Position numbers and translations under genes: made by a program
Source: Closterium sp. NIES-65
Lineage: Eukaryota > Streptophyta > Zygnematophyceae > Desmidiales > Closteriaceae
Reading direction: 5' to 3'
Assembly: GCA_948144175.1 (NCBI GenBank)
Contig: CANXME010002069.1
Location: 372,001-436,000, forward strand
DNA: 64,000 bases
In this document: positions 8,536-19,582 of the stretch, piece after piece
Position numbering within the stretch: the first letter of the stretch is position 1
Layout of the letters: every line of letters starts with the position of its first letter
Notes under the pieces: generated by a model
Database searches by the model: none
Seen by the model: only the letters and a program-made list of their open reading frames with translations
What the model was told of the DNA's origin: nothing

Positions 8536-9416
8536 CGCTGAAGCAGAAGGACCATGCCACCTCTACGATACGGGAAGATTGGCTGCCATTCGTGGAGAAG
8601 CAAGCGGAGTGTGTGTTGAAGCGGATTAGGACAGATTGGGGTGGTGAGTTCCTTGGAGCTGAGATGACGGCCTGGCTCAAGAAGCAAGGCATCCAGAGGG
8701 AGCTGACCAAGGCTTACACCCCACATACTAACGGTGGAGCAGAACGAGCAAACTGGACAATTCTGGAGATAGCTAGGGCGCTGCTAATAGAATCTGGGCT
8801 GGGCAACTAGATGTGGCCCCATGCTGTTCGGCACGCTTCCGTCGCTAGGAACAGGGTACTCACAAATGTTGGGGATGACTCGTGGGTGCTGTTAGAGAGG
8901 TGGCTTGGGAGGAAGCCGCCAGTGGACATGCTGAGGGTGTTCGGTTGCATGGCAGTCGCCCACGTCCCCAAGACCTACCACAGTAAGTTGGGGGCAAGTG
9001 CAATCTGGTGTGTGCATTTGGGGCTGGCTGCTGAGAGCAAGGGATGGCTGCTGTGGGAGCCTTCCAAAGGTGTGTTGTTTGACAGCAGGGATGTGAAGTT
9101 TGTTGAGCGCATGATGTATGGGAGCTGGGAGAAACAGCCGGAGGCCAGGGTGTCCCAGCAGATGGAGCAGATCACCATGCAGCTGGACCTGACTCCTAGT
9201 GTGTGGGAGGAGGGAGAGGAGGCAGCTGCAGAGGGTGGTGATAGAAAGAAGGTACAGGAGGCACCTGCTGGTGGAGAAAATGATGTGGAGACTAGCACTA
9301 GTGGAGCTGCTGGATCCGAGGGAGGAGAGCAGCAGCAGGGGAAAACTAAAGAGCCGAAGGGTGTTGTTATGAGGGGATGGGAGACACCCGTCTCCAGGCC
9401 AGGACGAAAGCCGTAA
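8536..9416 (+). pseudogene. L1 integrase (partial) and start of linker
   Basis: The sequence starts abruptly at the integrase segment LKQKDHA..., so Gag, protease and the first half of integrase are absent. The second catalytic region is present as RTDWGGEF (L2 has RTDRGGEF) and the Glu region as NGGAERAN. A TAG at 8808-8810 replaces a Leu codon (LGN*MWPHAV). The integrase C-terminus (RVFGCMAVAHVPK ... LFDSRDVKFVE) and an acidic linker follow. Relative to L2, about 0.28 kb covering the start of the RT domain is deleted after PVSRPGR near 9405. The region is non-functional. Confidence 0.9.
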
Positions 9417-9559
9417 AGTACAAGTGGGTGCTAAGGATCAAGACCGATGACATGGGACATGTTACCATCTACAAGAGTACGCTGATGACTATGGGGTTTA
9501 TGCAGAAGGAGAAGTAGGACTTCAATAAGATCTTTGCTCCCACTGCCAAAACCCCCTAC
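9417..9559 (+). pseudogene. L1 start of reverse transcriptase, degenerate
   Basis: Encodes the remains of KWVLRIKTDD and IYKS...GFMQKEK, the N-terminal RT region of L2. A TAG near 9515 replaces an Arg codon and an enlarged C run (about 9552-9556) shifts the frame before the next block. It is separated from the linker by the deletion described for the preceding feature. Confidence 0.8.
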
Positions 9560-10669
9560 CCTTCATGTCTTGTTGGTAGATTCAGCCGTTAGTGGGAAAT
9601 TCATCATTCAGATGGATACATCAACGACATTCCTCAATGGGATTTTAGAGGAGGATGTATACATGACGCAGCCGCCTGGGTATGAGGATGGTACAGGCAG
9701 GGTGTGCAAGCTGAAAAGGTCCATCTACGGCTTAAAGCAGGCACCACGCTGCTGGTACCAGAAGTTGGCAGCTGTTTTAGAGGAGATGGGATTCAGGACC
9801 AGCAGCTATGATGAGAGCCTCTTTCTCAAGGGGGAGGGGGAAAAGCTGGTGCTGTTTCTGGTCTATGTGGACGATATTCTTCTCTTTAGCAGCAGCATGA
9901 TGGAGATCCAGAAGGTGCAGCAGCAGCTGATGGAGAACTTCAAGTGCAAGAACCTTGGGGAGGTAAAGTACTATCTCGGGATGCATGTGGAGAGAGATCT
10001 GGATCACAGGTGGTTGAAGCTGCACCAGGAGAAGTTCATCAAGGAGCTGGGGGAGAAGTACGGGATTGAGAATGAGCACAAAGTTTCAACTCCCCTGCCA
10101 GCAGAATTCAAGCTTGTGAAAGCTGCAAAGGATGAAGGGGTTGAAGCCGAGGAGCAGCAGCAATTTCAGTCCTTGGTGGGCAGCCTCTTGTATGCAGCAG
10201 TTCACACGAGGCCCGACATCTCTTTCTCGGTTGGGCAGCTGGCTAGGGTGGTGCAGAATCCATCAGAGGAGCAGGTGGATGCAGCTGAGCGTGTGGTGAA
10301 GTATCTGAACTCTCACCCAAGCATTGGAGTTCAATACTCCGCATCTGCACAGGTGAAGCAGAAAGGGGTTGAGGTGCTGAAAGAGAAGGGGGAGAGACTT
10401 GGAGAAGGCAAGCTCTTTCTCACTTGCTTTACGGATGCTACGTGGGCCTCTGAGAAGCAGGATTCCTCATCTGTAGGAGGATACATCTGCGTAGTTGGGG
10501 GAGGACCGGTTAGTTGGAGGTCAAAGAAGCAGACGGAGACAGCACTCTCTTCCGTGGAGTCAGAGTACATGGCAATGTTTCATGGGGTGAAGGAGGTGAT
10601 TTGGCTGAGGAGGCTGTTGGAGGAGATTGGCCACGAGCAAAAGGTTGCTACGCCGCTGTTTTGTGATAC
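9560..10669 (+). pseudogene. L1 RT-RNase H, first copy of a 1110-bp tandem duplication
   Basis: Carries RT motif A (IQMDTSTTFLNG; QMDISTAFLNG in L2), the palm region ending in YVDDILLFSSS, the connection (KYYLGMHVERD) and RNase H up to SSVESEYMAMFHG and ATPLFCD. Instead of continuing SKGALG, it jumps back to the start of RT (TLHVLLVDSAVSGKF), so the frame runs into a second copy. The unit is 1110 bp, an exact multiple of three. The junction shows TA microhomology between GATAGC and CTACCC. No stop interrupts this first copy. Confidence 0.92.
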
Positions 10670-11960
10670 CCTCCATGTCTTGTTGGTAGATTCAGCCGTT
10701 AGTGGGAAATTCATCATTCAGATGGATATATCAACGGCATTCCTCAATGGGATTCTAGAGGAGGATGTATACATGACGCAGCCACCTGGGTATGAGGATG
10801 GTACGGGCAGGGTGTGCAAGCTGAAAAAGTCCATCTACAGCTTGAAGCAGGCGCCACGCTGCTGGTAACAGAAGTTGGCAGCTGTTTTAGAGGAGATGGG
10901 ATTCAGGACCAGCGGCTGTGATCAGAGCCTCTTTCTCAAGGGGGAGGGGGAGAAGCTGGTGCTGTTTCTGGTCTATATGGATGACATTTTTCTCTTTAGC
11001 AGCAGCATAATGGAGATCCAGAAAGTGCAGCAGCAGCTGATGGAGAACTTCAAGTGCAAGAACCTTGGGGAGGTAAAGTACTACCTCGGGATGCATGTGG
11101 AGAGGGATCTGGATCACAGGTGGTTGAAGCTGCACCAGGAGAAGTTCATCAAGGAGCTGGGGGAGAAGTATGGGATTGAGAATGAGCGCAAGGTTGCAAC
11201 TCCCCTGCCAGCAGAATTCAAGCTTGTGAAAGCTGCAGAGGATGAAGGGGTTGAAGCCGAGGAGCAGCAGCAATTTCAGTCCTTGGTGGGCAGCCTTTTG
11301 TATGCAGCAGTTCACACAAGGCCCGACATCTCTTTCTCGGTTGGGCAGCTGGCTAGGGTGGTGCAGAATCCATCAGAGGAGCAGGTGGATGCAGCTGAGC
11401 GTATGGTGAAGTATCTGAACTCTCACCCAAGCATTGGAGTTCAATACTCCGCATCTGCACAGGTAAAGCAGAAAGGGGTTGAGGTGCTGAAAGAGAATGG
11501 GGAGCAGCATGGAGAAGGCAAACTGTTTCTCACTTGGTTTACTGATGCTACGTAGGCCTCTGAGAAGGAGGATTCCTCATCTATGGGAGGATACATCTGT
11601 GTAGTTGGGGGAGGACCTGTTAGTTGGAGGTCAAAGAAGCAGACGGAGACGGCACTCTCTTCCGTGGAATCAGAGTACATGGCAATGTTTCATGGGGTGA
11701 AGGAGGTGACTTGGCTGAGGAGGCTGTTAGAGGAGATTGGCCAGGAGCAGAAGGTTGCTACGCCGCTGTTTTGTGATAGCAAGGGGGCTCTTGGGATGGC
11801 CAGGAACGCTGTGCTTCATGGGCTCAACAAGCACATGCGTATCAAGTGGCACTGGCTGCGTAAGGAGGTGAAGAGGGGGACGATGAATCCGATCTACATC
11901 AAGACTCACCAGCAGCCAGCAGACTTCCTCACCAAGAGGCTTGCGGATGAGCCACATTAG
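10670..11960 (+). pseudogene. L1 RT-RNase H, second tandem copy and C-terminus
   Basis: A near-copy of 9560-10669 that then continues to the normal end of RNase H (SKGALGMARN ... KTHQQPADFLTKRLADEPH). It has a TAA at 10866-10868 (Tyr codon in CWY), a TAG at 11553-11555 (Trp in ATWAS), and ends at a TAG where L2 reads Trp in PHWRVC. YVDD is changed to YMDD. The two copies differ at scattered positions, so the duplication is not brand new. Confidence 0.9.
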
Positions 11961-12033
11961 CGTTGGAATGAGTGGAATGAGCATGAACTAGCATGGAATG
12001 ATGGGGATGCAGCCGGCAGGCTGAGGGGGAGTG
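11961..12033 (+). other. L1 3' UTR and polypurine tract
   Basis: Ends with GGCTGAGGGGGAGTG directly before the LTR, identical to the tract before 18974 and nearly that before 27978. It is the normal boundary of an L element with its 3' LTR. Confidence 0.85.
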
Positions 12034-13126
12034 TGTTGGGTGCAAATTCACATAGCACGACATCCTGCCATCTGTTTGTACAAGTATGCGTGTGCGAATG
12101 CATTTGGGTGTGAATGGAATGTTTGTGTGTTTGTTTGCTTTCGCAATTTTCGCTTGAAGCATTTGCAGGTACTCGCGCATTGTGCGCTTTGGCACAACAT
12201 TGTACGCGCTATGAACAGTACAAGCTGAAAGGACCAGCTTGCAAAGGAACCCAAGATGGAAGCTTTGCGGTTCGGTTGAATTGATTGTGCAGATTCAGTT
12301 CTATCCAACTCGAAATTGTACTGTTTTGTTTGATTGACTGTAGTGTAGAAGGGCAGGCACTAGAGGGGTACAATTTAGGTGAAGATTGGATGTTGTTTGT
12401 CTGTATCTGCAAGCTACAGGGTCAGGGGAAACCAGCGGAACCAGTTTTTGGATGGTTGGGCAAAGACAAAACAGGTTCTGTTTTTAGGACCTGAACCTGG
12501 TTGTTGTTTTCCCAGGTTGGAAAAACAGAACCAGAGGTTGTTTACCAACCTACCACCTGCTGTTTTGTCTAGCCAGGTTGGTTCTGTTGCTTGGAATTAT
12601 TTGGGATCATCCCTGGTTGTTCCCAGGTTCATTCCCAAGGTCCTTGCTAGCTAGAACTATTTAATCCTTCTCTGTTTGTACCTGGATATAGTCAATTTGA
12701 ATCAAGCGAATTCCTCCCTTCCTGGAATTTCCTTTCTACCCGGTGCGACGGCGGAATGCTACCCGAGTGAACGCTAGTACGCTAGCACTTCAACACTAGG
12801 CAAACGCTGTCCTAGCCATAACTTCGTAATGGCAAAACTTTACGTGAGGCAACTTGGTTCATTTTAAAGCTCTTGGAGCGAGCTTCGATATAGTAAATTC
12901 TCAGCTTAATCCGATCAACGGTCTGCACGATACGCTGCGCAACGTTCAAGGTACTCTTGCTTTTTTGACTAAGTCCCACTTGATCTCTCTCTCTACAAAC
13001 TCGGATCCGAGGATAGGGGCTGGTCTTGTACCAGGCACACAAGGACCCTTGGAGGTGACCCCGAGGAGAGGTTTTAAGTTTGATAAAGTCTTAATAGCTT
13101 GAGTATATTAGGCCCTTACACCAACA
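12034..13126 (+). repeat. Long LTR (L family), 3' LTR of L1
   Basis: Complete 1093-bp LTR from TGTTGGGTGCAAATTC to CCTTACACCAACA. It includes the L-family block rich in AACCTGG/CCAGGTT motifs (about 12480-12620) and a TATTTAA-like motif after CTAGCTAGAAC (about 12655). It is followed by RNase H sequence beginning GAAGGTTGC, the same junction as at position 113 on the other strand. Confidence 0.95.
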
Positions 13127-13149
13127 GAAGGTTGCTACGCCGCTGTTCT
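13127..13149 (+). pseudogene. RNase H fragment of older copy L3, left of solo LTR
   Basis: Twenty-three bases encode KVATPLF of RNase H. The coding sequence resumes at 27707 as FCDSKGAFGMA, so L3 was split here by a solo LTR; GTTCT at 13145-13149 is the left target duplication. Confidence 0.85.
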
Positions 13150-13240
13150 TGTAAGCAGCAAATTCACATTGCACGACATCCTGCCGTCTGTTTGTACGAG
13201 TATGTGTGTGCGAATGCATTTGGGTATGAATGGAATGTTC
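13150..13240 (+). repeat. Solo long LTR, first part
   Basis: Starts with a mutated tip (TGTAAGCAGCAAATTC in place of TGTTGGGTGCAAATTC) and is flanked by GTTCT (13145-13149 and 27707-27711). It is interrupted after GGAATGTTC by L2 and continues at 26705-27706. With L2 removed it is a single LTR of about 1093 bp with a target duplication and no internal region, hence a solo LTR. Confidence 0.88.
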
Positions 13241-14322
13241 TGTTGGGTGCAAATTCATATTGCACGACATCCTGCCGTCTGTTTGTATGTGTATGCGTGT
13301 GCGAATGCATTTGGGTATGAATGGAATGTTCGTGTGTTTGTTTGCTTTCACAATTTTCGCTTGAAGCATTTGTAGGTACTCACGCATTGTGCGCTTCGGC
13401 ATAACATTGTACGCGCTATGAACAGTACAAGCAGAAAGGACGAGCTCGCAAAAGGAACCCAAGATGGAAGCTTTGCAGTTCGCCTTACTTGATTGCGCAG
13501 ATTCAGTTCTATCCGACTCGAAATTGTACTGTTTTGTTTGGTTGACTATAGTGTTGCAGGGCAGGCACTATAGGTGAAGGTTGGATGTTGTTTGTCTGTA
13601 TCTGCATGTTGCAGGGCCAGGGGAAACCAGCGGAACCAGCATTTGGCTGGTTGGGCAAAGACAAAACAGGTTCTGTTTTTAGGACCTGAACCTGGTTGTT
13701 GTTTTCCCAGGTTGGAAAAACAGAACCAGAGGTTGTTTACCAACCTACCACCTGCTGTTTTGTCCAGCCAGGTTGGTTTTGTTGCTTGGAATTATTTTGG
13801 ATCATCCTTGGTTGTTCCCAGGTTTTTTTCCAAGGTCCTTGCTAGCTAGAACTATTTTTTTCCTTCTTTGTTTGTACCTGAATATAGTGAAATTGATTCA
13901 AGCGAATTCCTTCCTTGCTGGAATTTTGTTTCTACGCGGTGCGACGGCGGAATGCTACCCGAGTCAACGCTAGTACGCTAGCACTTAAACACTAGGCAAA
14001 CGCTGTCCGAGCCATAACTTCGTAATGGCAGAACTTTTCGCGAGGCAACTTGGTTCATTTTAAAGCTCTTGGAGCGAGCTTCGATATAGTAAATCCTCAG
14101 CTTAATCCGATCAACGGTCTGCACGATACGCTGTGCGACGTTCAAGGTACTCTTGCTCTTTTGACTAAGTCCCTCTTGATCCCTCTCTCTACAAAATTGG
14201 TCCCGAGGATAGGGGCTGGTCTTGTACCAGGCACCCAAGGACCCTTGGAGGTGACCCCGAGGAGAGGTTTTAAGTTTGATAAAGTCTTAATAGCTTGAGT
14301 TTATTAGGCCCTTACACCAACA
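13241..14322 (+). repeat. L2 5' LTR
   Basis: 1082 bp from TGTTGGGTGCAAATTC to TTACACCAACA. It lies directly before AGC and the primer-binding site at 14326, which fixes it as a 5' LTR. Confidence 0.95.
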
Positions 14323-14325
14323 AGC

Positions 14326-14337
14326 TGGTATCAGAGC
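14326..14337 (+). other. L2 primer-binding site
   Basis: TGGTATCAGAGC, twelve bases matching the complement of the 3' end of plant initiator tRNA-Met, three bases after the LTR. Confidence 0.93.
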
Positions 14338-14368
14338 TGCGTTATAGTGATCCTCGTTATAGGTAGCT

Positions 14369-16475
14369 ATGGCGGGCAACACCTCGGCGGTAGCTGGTGA
14401 ATCTTCAGCCCAAGATCGTAGCGGCAGCCAAGATTCTGGTGTTTCTGCGCCAAGGGGAGCGCGAACAAGCCAGGGCTCGCTGTTCAAGGAGGTGCTGAAA
14501 AACTTCACCGTCGAGAAGTTCAATGGTGAGGGCTATGATGATTGGGCCTGGAAAATGCAACTTTATTTCCGTCAGATCGGTTTGCTGAAACTAATGATTG
14601 GGTAGGAGCCTAGACCGAGTGACCCCGCCCTTCTGGAAGATTGGGACGAGCGCGCCTCGGCTGGCTACTACTTGATGTCGCAGAGTTTGGAGCTGAACCA
14701 GCGTCACCACGTCATGCACCTGTTGCTGGAGGTTGAGTGCGGTCCGAAGGCGTGGACCGTGTTGAAGGAGCTGCACGCCTCTACCTCCGTCGCTGCGACG
14801 CTCATGATGGAGAGGGAGCTGTCCGCGTTGCGCCTAAGCGAGGGAGAGCTGGTGCAACCCATCCTGGACAAGATGCGTGATCTCTACGCGAAGCTGGCGA
14901 TCGCGGGAATCACCTACCCGGAGCAGACCAAGTGCCTGTAGATGCTCTCGCTGCTGTCGGAATCGTGGCTTCAATTCACGAGCGGATTGAGCCTGCCGCA
15001 GAACCAGGGCTTGTGGACGCTCGAGAGGGTGCGGACGAAGATTCTGGAGGAGGACTTCCGTCGCCGCCAACTGAGGGGTGGAGACGACGGCAGCAGCGGC
15101 TATGGGATGCAAGGGAGCCGATGTGGCAAAGGACGTGGCTTCGGTGGTGCTGGACGCGGTGCAAAGAAAGAGGACGACTCCAACGACCAACAAGGAGGTA
15201 CCGGTTGGGGTCGCGGTGCGAAATCTGGACGTGGGGGCAAGTCGGGTGCTGGTGGCAAAATGAAAGGGAGTTGCTGGTATTGTGAGAAGGAAGGACACCC
15301 CTGGTTTTTGTGCTATAATAAACCCGATGGATGGACCCCCCAGAATCGTCACCAGGATGGCGGCGCGCGGAGGAACCAGAAAAACGGCGCCAACATGGTC
15401 GTTGATTCGTCCGACAACAACCCGAAGGGCAACGGCGGTGCGGAGAAGAAGAAGGAGCGCACCGCGGGCCAATTCTTCCATGTGGGAGACAAGGGGGAGC
15501 AAGGAGACGCATCTGCTAAGGTTGGAGCAGAGCTGCACCCCCTGGACTATTGGGTGTTGGACACAGGCGCTGCTTGGACAATGACGCCGCGCAAGGACCT
15601 TCTGGACGACGTACGCGCTGCACCGATTAACGAGGTCTGCTCTGCTTCTGGACACATGTTGAAGGTGACTGGTGCGGGACGAGCTGCGTCTAAGAGAGCA
15701 GATGGCAAGCCGGTGGTGCTGCACGACGTTCTTCTCGTCCCCGACCTGAAGGCCAACCTTATCTCCCTCCGTAAGCTTGGCAAGGCTGGGGTGAACACCA
15801 ACACGGATGGGGCTCGCACTTATAAGGGGAAGCTGGGCAATTGGGTGCTTTGGGATCTGCACGAGAGCAAGGACGTGTACAGATCTATGTGGCAGCTGCC
15901 GGCGCTGGCGTGGCACGGTGGGGGGCAGGCTGGAGAGGGGTCTGCAGCTCAGGGGGAGTGCAACGCCGTTGGAGGGGTTGGTGTGAAAGTGTCGGCCAGA
16001 TCTGGGGAGACGGATTGGGCAACTGCACACCGACGTTTGGGGCATGTGGCAATGCCTTTGCTAAAGCAGTTGGAGAAGGATGGAGCCGTTAAGGGCTTCA
16101 AGCTGAACGGACAACCACCGGATGATAACTGTGAAATTTGCCTCCTTTCAAAGTTCACCCGTTTCCCCTTCCATAGTGTGGCTGGCAGGAGCAAAAAGCC
16201 GTTGGAGCTGGTCCACATGGACTTGGTGGGGCCGCTGCCGGTGCAAGGGCACAAGGGGGAGCGGTACTTCCTAAACATAGTGGATGACTGGAGCAGGCTA
16301 ATGTGGGCGTATCCGCTGAAGCAGAAAGATCACGCCGCCTCCACGATTCGGGACGATTGGCTGCCGATCGTGGAGAAGCAAGCGGAGTGTGTGGTGAAGC
16401 GGATTAGGACAGATCGGGGTGGTGAGTTCCTTGGAGCTGAGATGACGGCCTGGCTCAAGAAGCAGGGCATTGACC
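14369..16475 (+). pseudogene. gag-pol: L2 Gag, protease and first part of integrase
   Basis: ATG at 14369 starts MAGNTSAVAGESS, also found at 29112 and on the minus strand at 34187. The Gag domain (FTVEKFNGEGYDDWAWKM) is followed by a canonical zinc knuckle CWYCEKEGHPWFLC (C-x2-C-x4-H-x4-C, 15272-15313) and the protease site DTGA in YWVLDTGAAW (about 15555). Integrase begins with HRRLGH and CEICLLSK, then HMDLVGP and RTDRGGEF. TAG codons at 14603-14605 and 14939-14941 replace Glu and Lys of homologues. An apparent deletion of about 11 bp after KKQGI (about 16472) shifts the frame, so the rest is listed separately. Confidence 0.93.
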
Positions 16476-18920
16476 ACGGCTTACACCCCACAGTCCAACG
16501 GTGTAGCAGAACGGGCGAACCGGACAATTCTGGAGACAGCTAGGGCGCTGCTCATAGAATCTGGGCTGGGCAACTTGATGTGGCCCCATGCTGTTCGGCA
16601 CGCTACCGTCGCTAGGAACAGGGTACTCACAAAGGTTGGGGATGACTCGTGGGTGCCGTTGGAGAGGTGGCTTGGGAGGAAGCCGCCGGTGGACATGCTG
16701 AGGGTGTTCGGTTGCATGGCAGTCGCCCACGTTCCCAAGATCTACCGCAATAAGCTGGGGGCGAGTGCAATCTGGTGTGTGCATTTGGGGCTGGCTGCTG
16801 AGAGCAAGAGATGGCTGCTGTGGGAGCCTTCCAAGGGTGTGTTTTTTGACAGCAGGGATGTGAAGTTTGTTGAGGGCATGATGTATGGGAGCTGGGAGAA
16901 ACAGCCGTAGGCCAGGGTGTCCCAGCAAATGGAGCAGATCACCATGCAGCTGGACCTGACTCCTAGTATGTGGGAGGAGGGAGAGGAGGCAGCTGCAGAG
17001 GGTGGTGATGGAAAGAAGGTACAGGAGGCACCTGCTGGTGGAGAAAATGATGTGGAGACTAGCACTAGTGGAGCTGCTGGATCTGAGAGGAAAGAGCAGC
17101 AGCAGGGGAAAACTAAGAAGGCGAAGGGTGTTGTTATGAAGGGATGGGAGACACCCGTCTCCAGGCCAGGACGTACCCGTATGGCTACTAAGAAGCTGAC
17201 TGCAGGAGCTGATGTAGCGGAGCAGCAGCTTGGGACCGAGGAGGCATTGCTGATTCTACCGCATGGCTATGACCCGGATGAGGAGGATGAGCCTGTGTAC
17301 TGTTTTCTTGCCCCTGCACTAGAGGAACCAGCTAGCATGGAGGAGGCATTAGCTGGACCAGATAGGGTCAAATGGCTGGCTTCTAGGGATGCTGAGTACT
17401 AGAGCCTGCTGGAGAATGGGACTTGGGAACTAGTGGTGCTGCCTGAGGGAAAGAAAGCGGTACAATGCAAGTGGGTGCTAAGGATCAAGACTGACGACAA
17501 GGGGCAGGTCACCATCTACAAGAGTAGGTTGGTGGCTAAGGGGTTTATGCAGAAGGAGAAGCGGGACTTCAATGAGATCTTTTCTCCCACTGCCAAACTC
17601 CCTACCCTTCGTGTCTTGTTGGCAGATGCAGCCGTTAGTGGGAAGTTCATTATCCAGATGGACATATCAACGGCATTCCTCAACGGGATTTTAGAGGAGG
17701 AGGTGTTCATGACGCAGCCGCCTGGGTATGAGGATGGTACGGGCAGGGTGTGCAAGCTGAAAAAGTCCATCTACGGCTTGAAGCAGGCGCCACGCTGCTG
17801 GTACCAGAAGTTGGCAGCTGTTTTAGAGGAGATGGAATTCAGGACCAGCAGCTGTGATGAGAGCCTCTTTCTCAAGGGGCAGGGGGAGAAGCTGGTGTTG
17901 TTTCTGGTCTACGTGGACGACATTCTTCTCTTTAGCAGCAGCATGAAGGAGATCCAGAAAGTGCAGCAGCAGCTGATGGAGAACTTCAAGTGCAAGAACC
18001 TTGGGGAGGTAAAATACTACCTCGGGATGCACGTAGAGAGGGATCCAGATCACAGGTGGTTGAAACTGTACCAGGAGAAGTTCATCAAGGAGCTGGGGGA
18101 GAAGTATGGGATTGAGAATGAGCGCAAGGTTGCAACTCCTGTGCCAGCAGAATTCAAGCTTGTGAAAGCTGCAGAGGATGAAGGGGTTGAAGCCGAGGAG
18201 CAGCAGCAATTTCAGTCCTTGGTGGGCAGCCTCTTGTATGCAGCTGTTCACACGAGGCCTGACATCTCTTTCTCGGTTGGGCAGCTGGCTAGGGTGGTGC
18301 AGAATCCATCAGAGGAGCAGGTGGATGCAGCTGAGCGTGTGGTGAAGTATCTGAACCCCCACCCAAACAGTGGAGCTCAATACTCCGCATTTGCACAGGT
18401 GAAGCAGAAAAGGGTTGAGGTGCTGAAACAGAAGAGGGAGAGGCTTGGAGAAGGCAAGCTCTTTCTCACTTGCTTTACCGATGCAACTTGGGCTTCTGAG
18501 AAGGAAGATTCTTCATCTGTGGGAGGATACATCTGCGTAGTAGGGGGAGGACCTGTTGGTTGGAGGTCCAAGAAGCAGACGGAGACAACACTCTCTTCCG
18601 TGGAATCAGAGTACATGGCAATGTTCCACGGGGTGAAGGAGGTAATTTGGCTGAGGAGGTTGTTAGAGGAGATTGGTCAGGAGCAAAAGGTTGCTACGCC
18701 GCTGTTTTGTGATAGCAAGGGAGCTCTTGGGATGGCCAGGAACGCTGTGCTTCATGGGCTCAACAAGCACATGCGTATCAAGTGGCACTGGCTGCGTAAG
18801 GAGGTGAAGAGGGGGACGGTGAATCCGATCTACATCAAGACTCACCAGCAGCCAGCAGACTTTCTCACCAAGAGGCTTGCGGATGAGCCTCATTGGCGTG
18901 TGTGCGCAGGACTGGAATGA
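16476..18920 (+). pseudogene. pol: L2 end of integrase, linker, reverse transcriptase, RNase H
   Basis: In the new frame the integrase Glu region is present (NGVAERANRTILE), then RVFGCMAVAHVPK and FDSRDVKFVE. TAG codons at 16908-16910 and 17400-17402 interrupt what in L1 is Glu (first) and probably Glu (second). From 17403 the RT-RH part is uninterrupted: KWVLRIKTDDKGQVTIYKSR, QMDISTAFLNG, YVDDILLFSSS, KYYLGMHVERD, then RNase H with CFTDATWAS, SVESEYMA, LFCDSKGALG and KTHQQPADFLTKRLADEPHW. Stop TGA at 18918-18920. This is the best RT-RH copy of the L family here. Confidence 0.93.
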
Positions 18921-18973
18921 GCATGAACTAGCATGGAATGATGGGGATGCAGCCGGCAGGCTGAGGGGGAGTG
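18921..18973 (+). other. L2 3' UTR and polypurine tract
   Basis: Short non-coding stretch ending GGCTGAGGGGGAGTG immediately before the 3' LTR. Confidence 0.88.
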
Positions 18974-19238
18974 TGTTGGGTGCAAATTCACATTGCACGA
19001 CATCCTGCTATCTGTTTGTACGAGTATGCGTGTGCGAATGCATTTGGGTATGAATGGAATGTTCGTGTGTTTGTTTGCTTTCGCAATTTTCGCTTGAAGC
19101 ATTTGCAGGTACTCACGCATTGTGCGCTTCGGCATAACATTGTACGCGCTATGAACAGTACAAGCAGAAAGGACGAGCTCGCAAAGGAACTGAAGATGGA
19201 AGCTTTGCGGTTCGGCTTACTTGATTGCGCAGATTCAC
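18974..19238 (+). repeat. L2 3' LTR, first part
   Basis: Begins TGTTGGGTGCAAATTCACATT and runs to GCAGATTCAC, where S2 is inserted. TTCAC (19234-19238) is the left target duplication of S2. The LTR resumes at 25873. Confidence 0.95.
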
Positions 19239-19366
19239 TGTGAGAATTGTAGAACAGGAATGAGAATGACTAAGGAAAGAATGGTACAAATACAACCCTA
19301 GAAACCTGTACCCCAGATGTGCTACCCCACTGTAGCCTACAGCAACTATGTCATATAAATCTGACA
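19239..19366 (-). repeat. S2 3' LTR (128 bp)
   Basis: On the minus strand TGTCAGATTTATATGAC...TTCTCACA. It differs from the other S2 LTR at one position (CCACTGTAG versus CCACTATAG on the plus strand). A TATA-like TTTATATGA lies close to its 5' end. Confidence 0.96.
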
Positions 19367-19389
19367 CACCCCCATAGGCAAAGTGGGGG
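19367..19389 (-). other. S2 polypurine tract
   Basis: Reads TATGGGGGTG on the minus strand directly before the 3' LTR, preceded by CCCCCACTTTGCC. Confidence 0.85.
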
Positions 19390-19396
19390 AGAACAA

Positions 19397-19493
19397 GGGG
19401 TCACAAGACCAGTCAAGCAAAGCAAAGCAAAGCTCAGGGTGGATCACAAAGTCACCACACAGTCCGAGCACAAGAGCAAAGCCACAAGGCCAG
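19397..19493 (-). promoter_or_regulatory. S2 copy of the conserved 3' UTR structured RNA
   Basis: On the minus strand it holds GGCC-TTGT-GGCT (19480-19491), a stem GCTCGG (19464-19469) with CTGAGC (19432-19437), and GGTC-TTGT-GACC (19399-19410). Relative to S1 the long stem has a G-U pair in place of A-U. Confidence 0.6.
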
Positions 19494-19582
19494 TTCACAT
19501 GCAGGAGTACACACATATATATATAAAGCTAAACAAGCAAGAGCAGGTATATATATATACATATGTGGCAGTACAAGTAAAG

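Noticed and set aside
10870..11780. A second independent L element after 10670.
   Set aside because: There is no LTR, primer-binding site or Gag between the copies; a constant 1110-bp offset shows a tandem duplication inside L1.
12379..13102. Two open frames inside the long LTR (about 91 and 82 residues) recur in most LTR copies and could be LTR-encoded proteins.
   Set aside because: Comparison of the copies shows many amino-acid-changing differences and no sign of protein-level constraint; the antisense frame is equally open. The recurrence follows from LTR homology.
14322..14345. tRNA-Met gene at TGGTATCAGAGC.
   Set aside because: Only the 12-base primer-binding complement is present, next to an LTR; no cloverleaf can be formed.
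13241..18920. Premature stops in the L family are mostly TAG, which could suggest TAG reassignment or suppression.
   Set aside because: The ancestral codons are mixed (Glu, Lys, Gln, Trp, Leu), so no single amino acid fits. G-ending codons dominate in this GC-rich DNA, so single changes produce TAG most often. True ends also use TAG (S1 at 7192).
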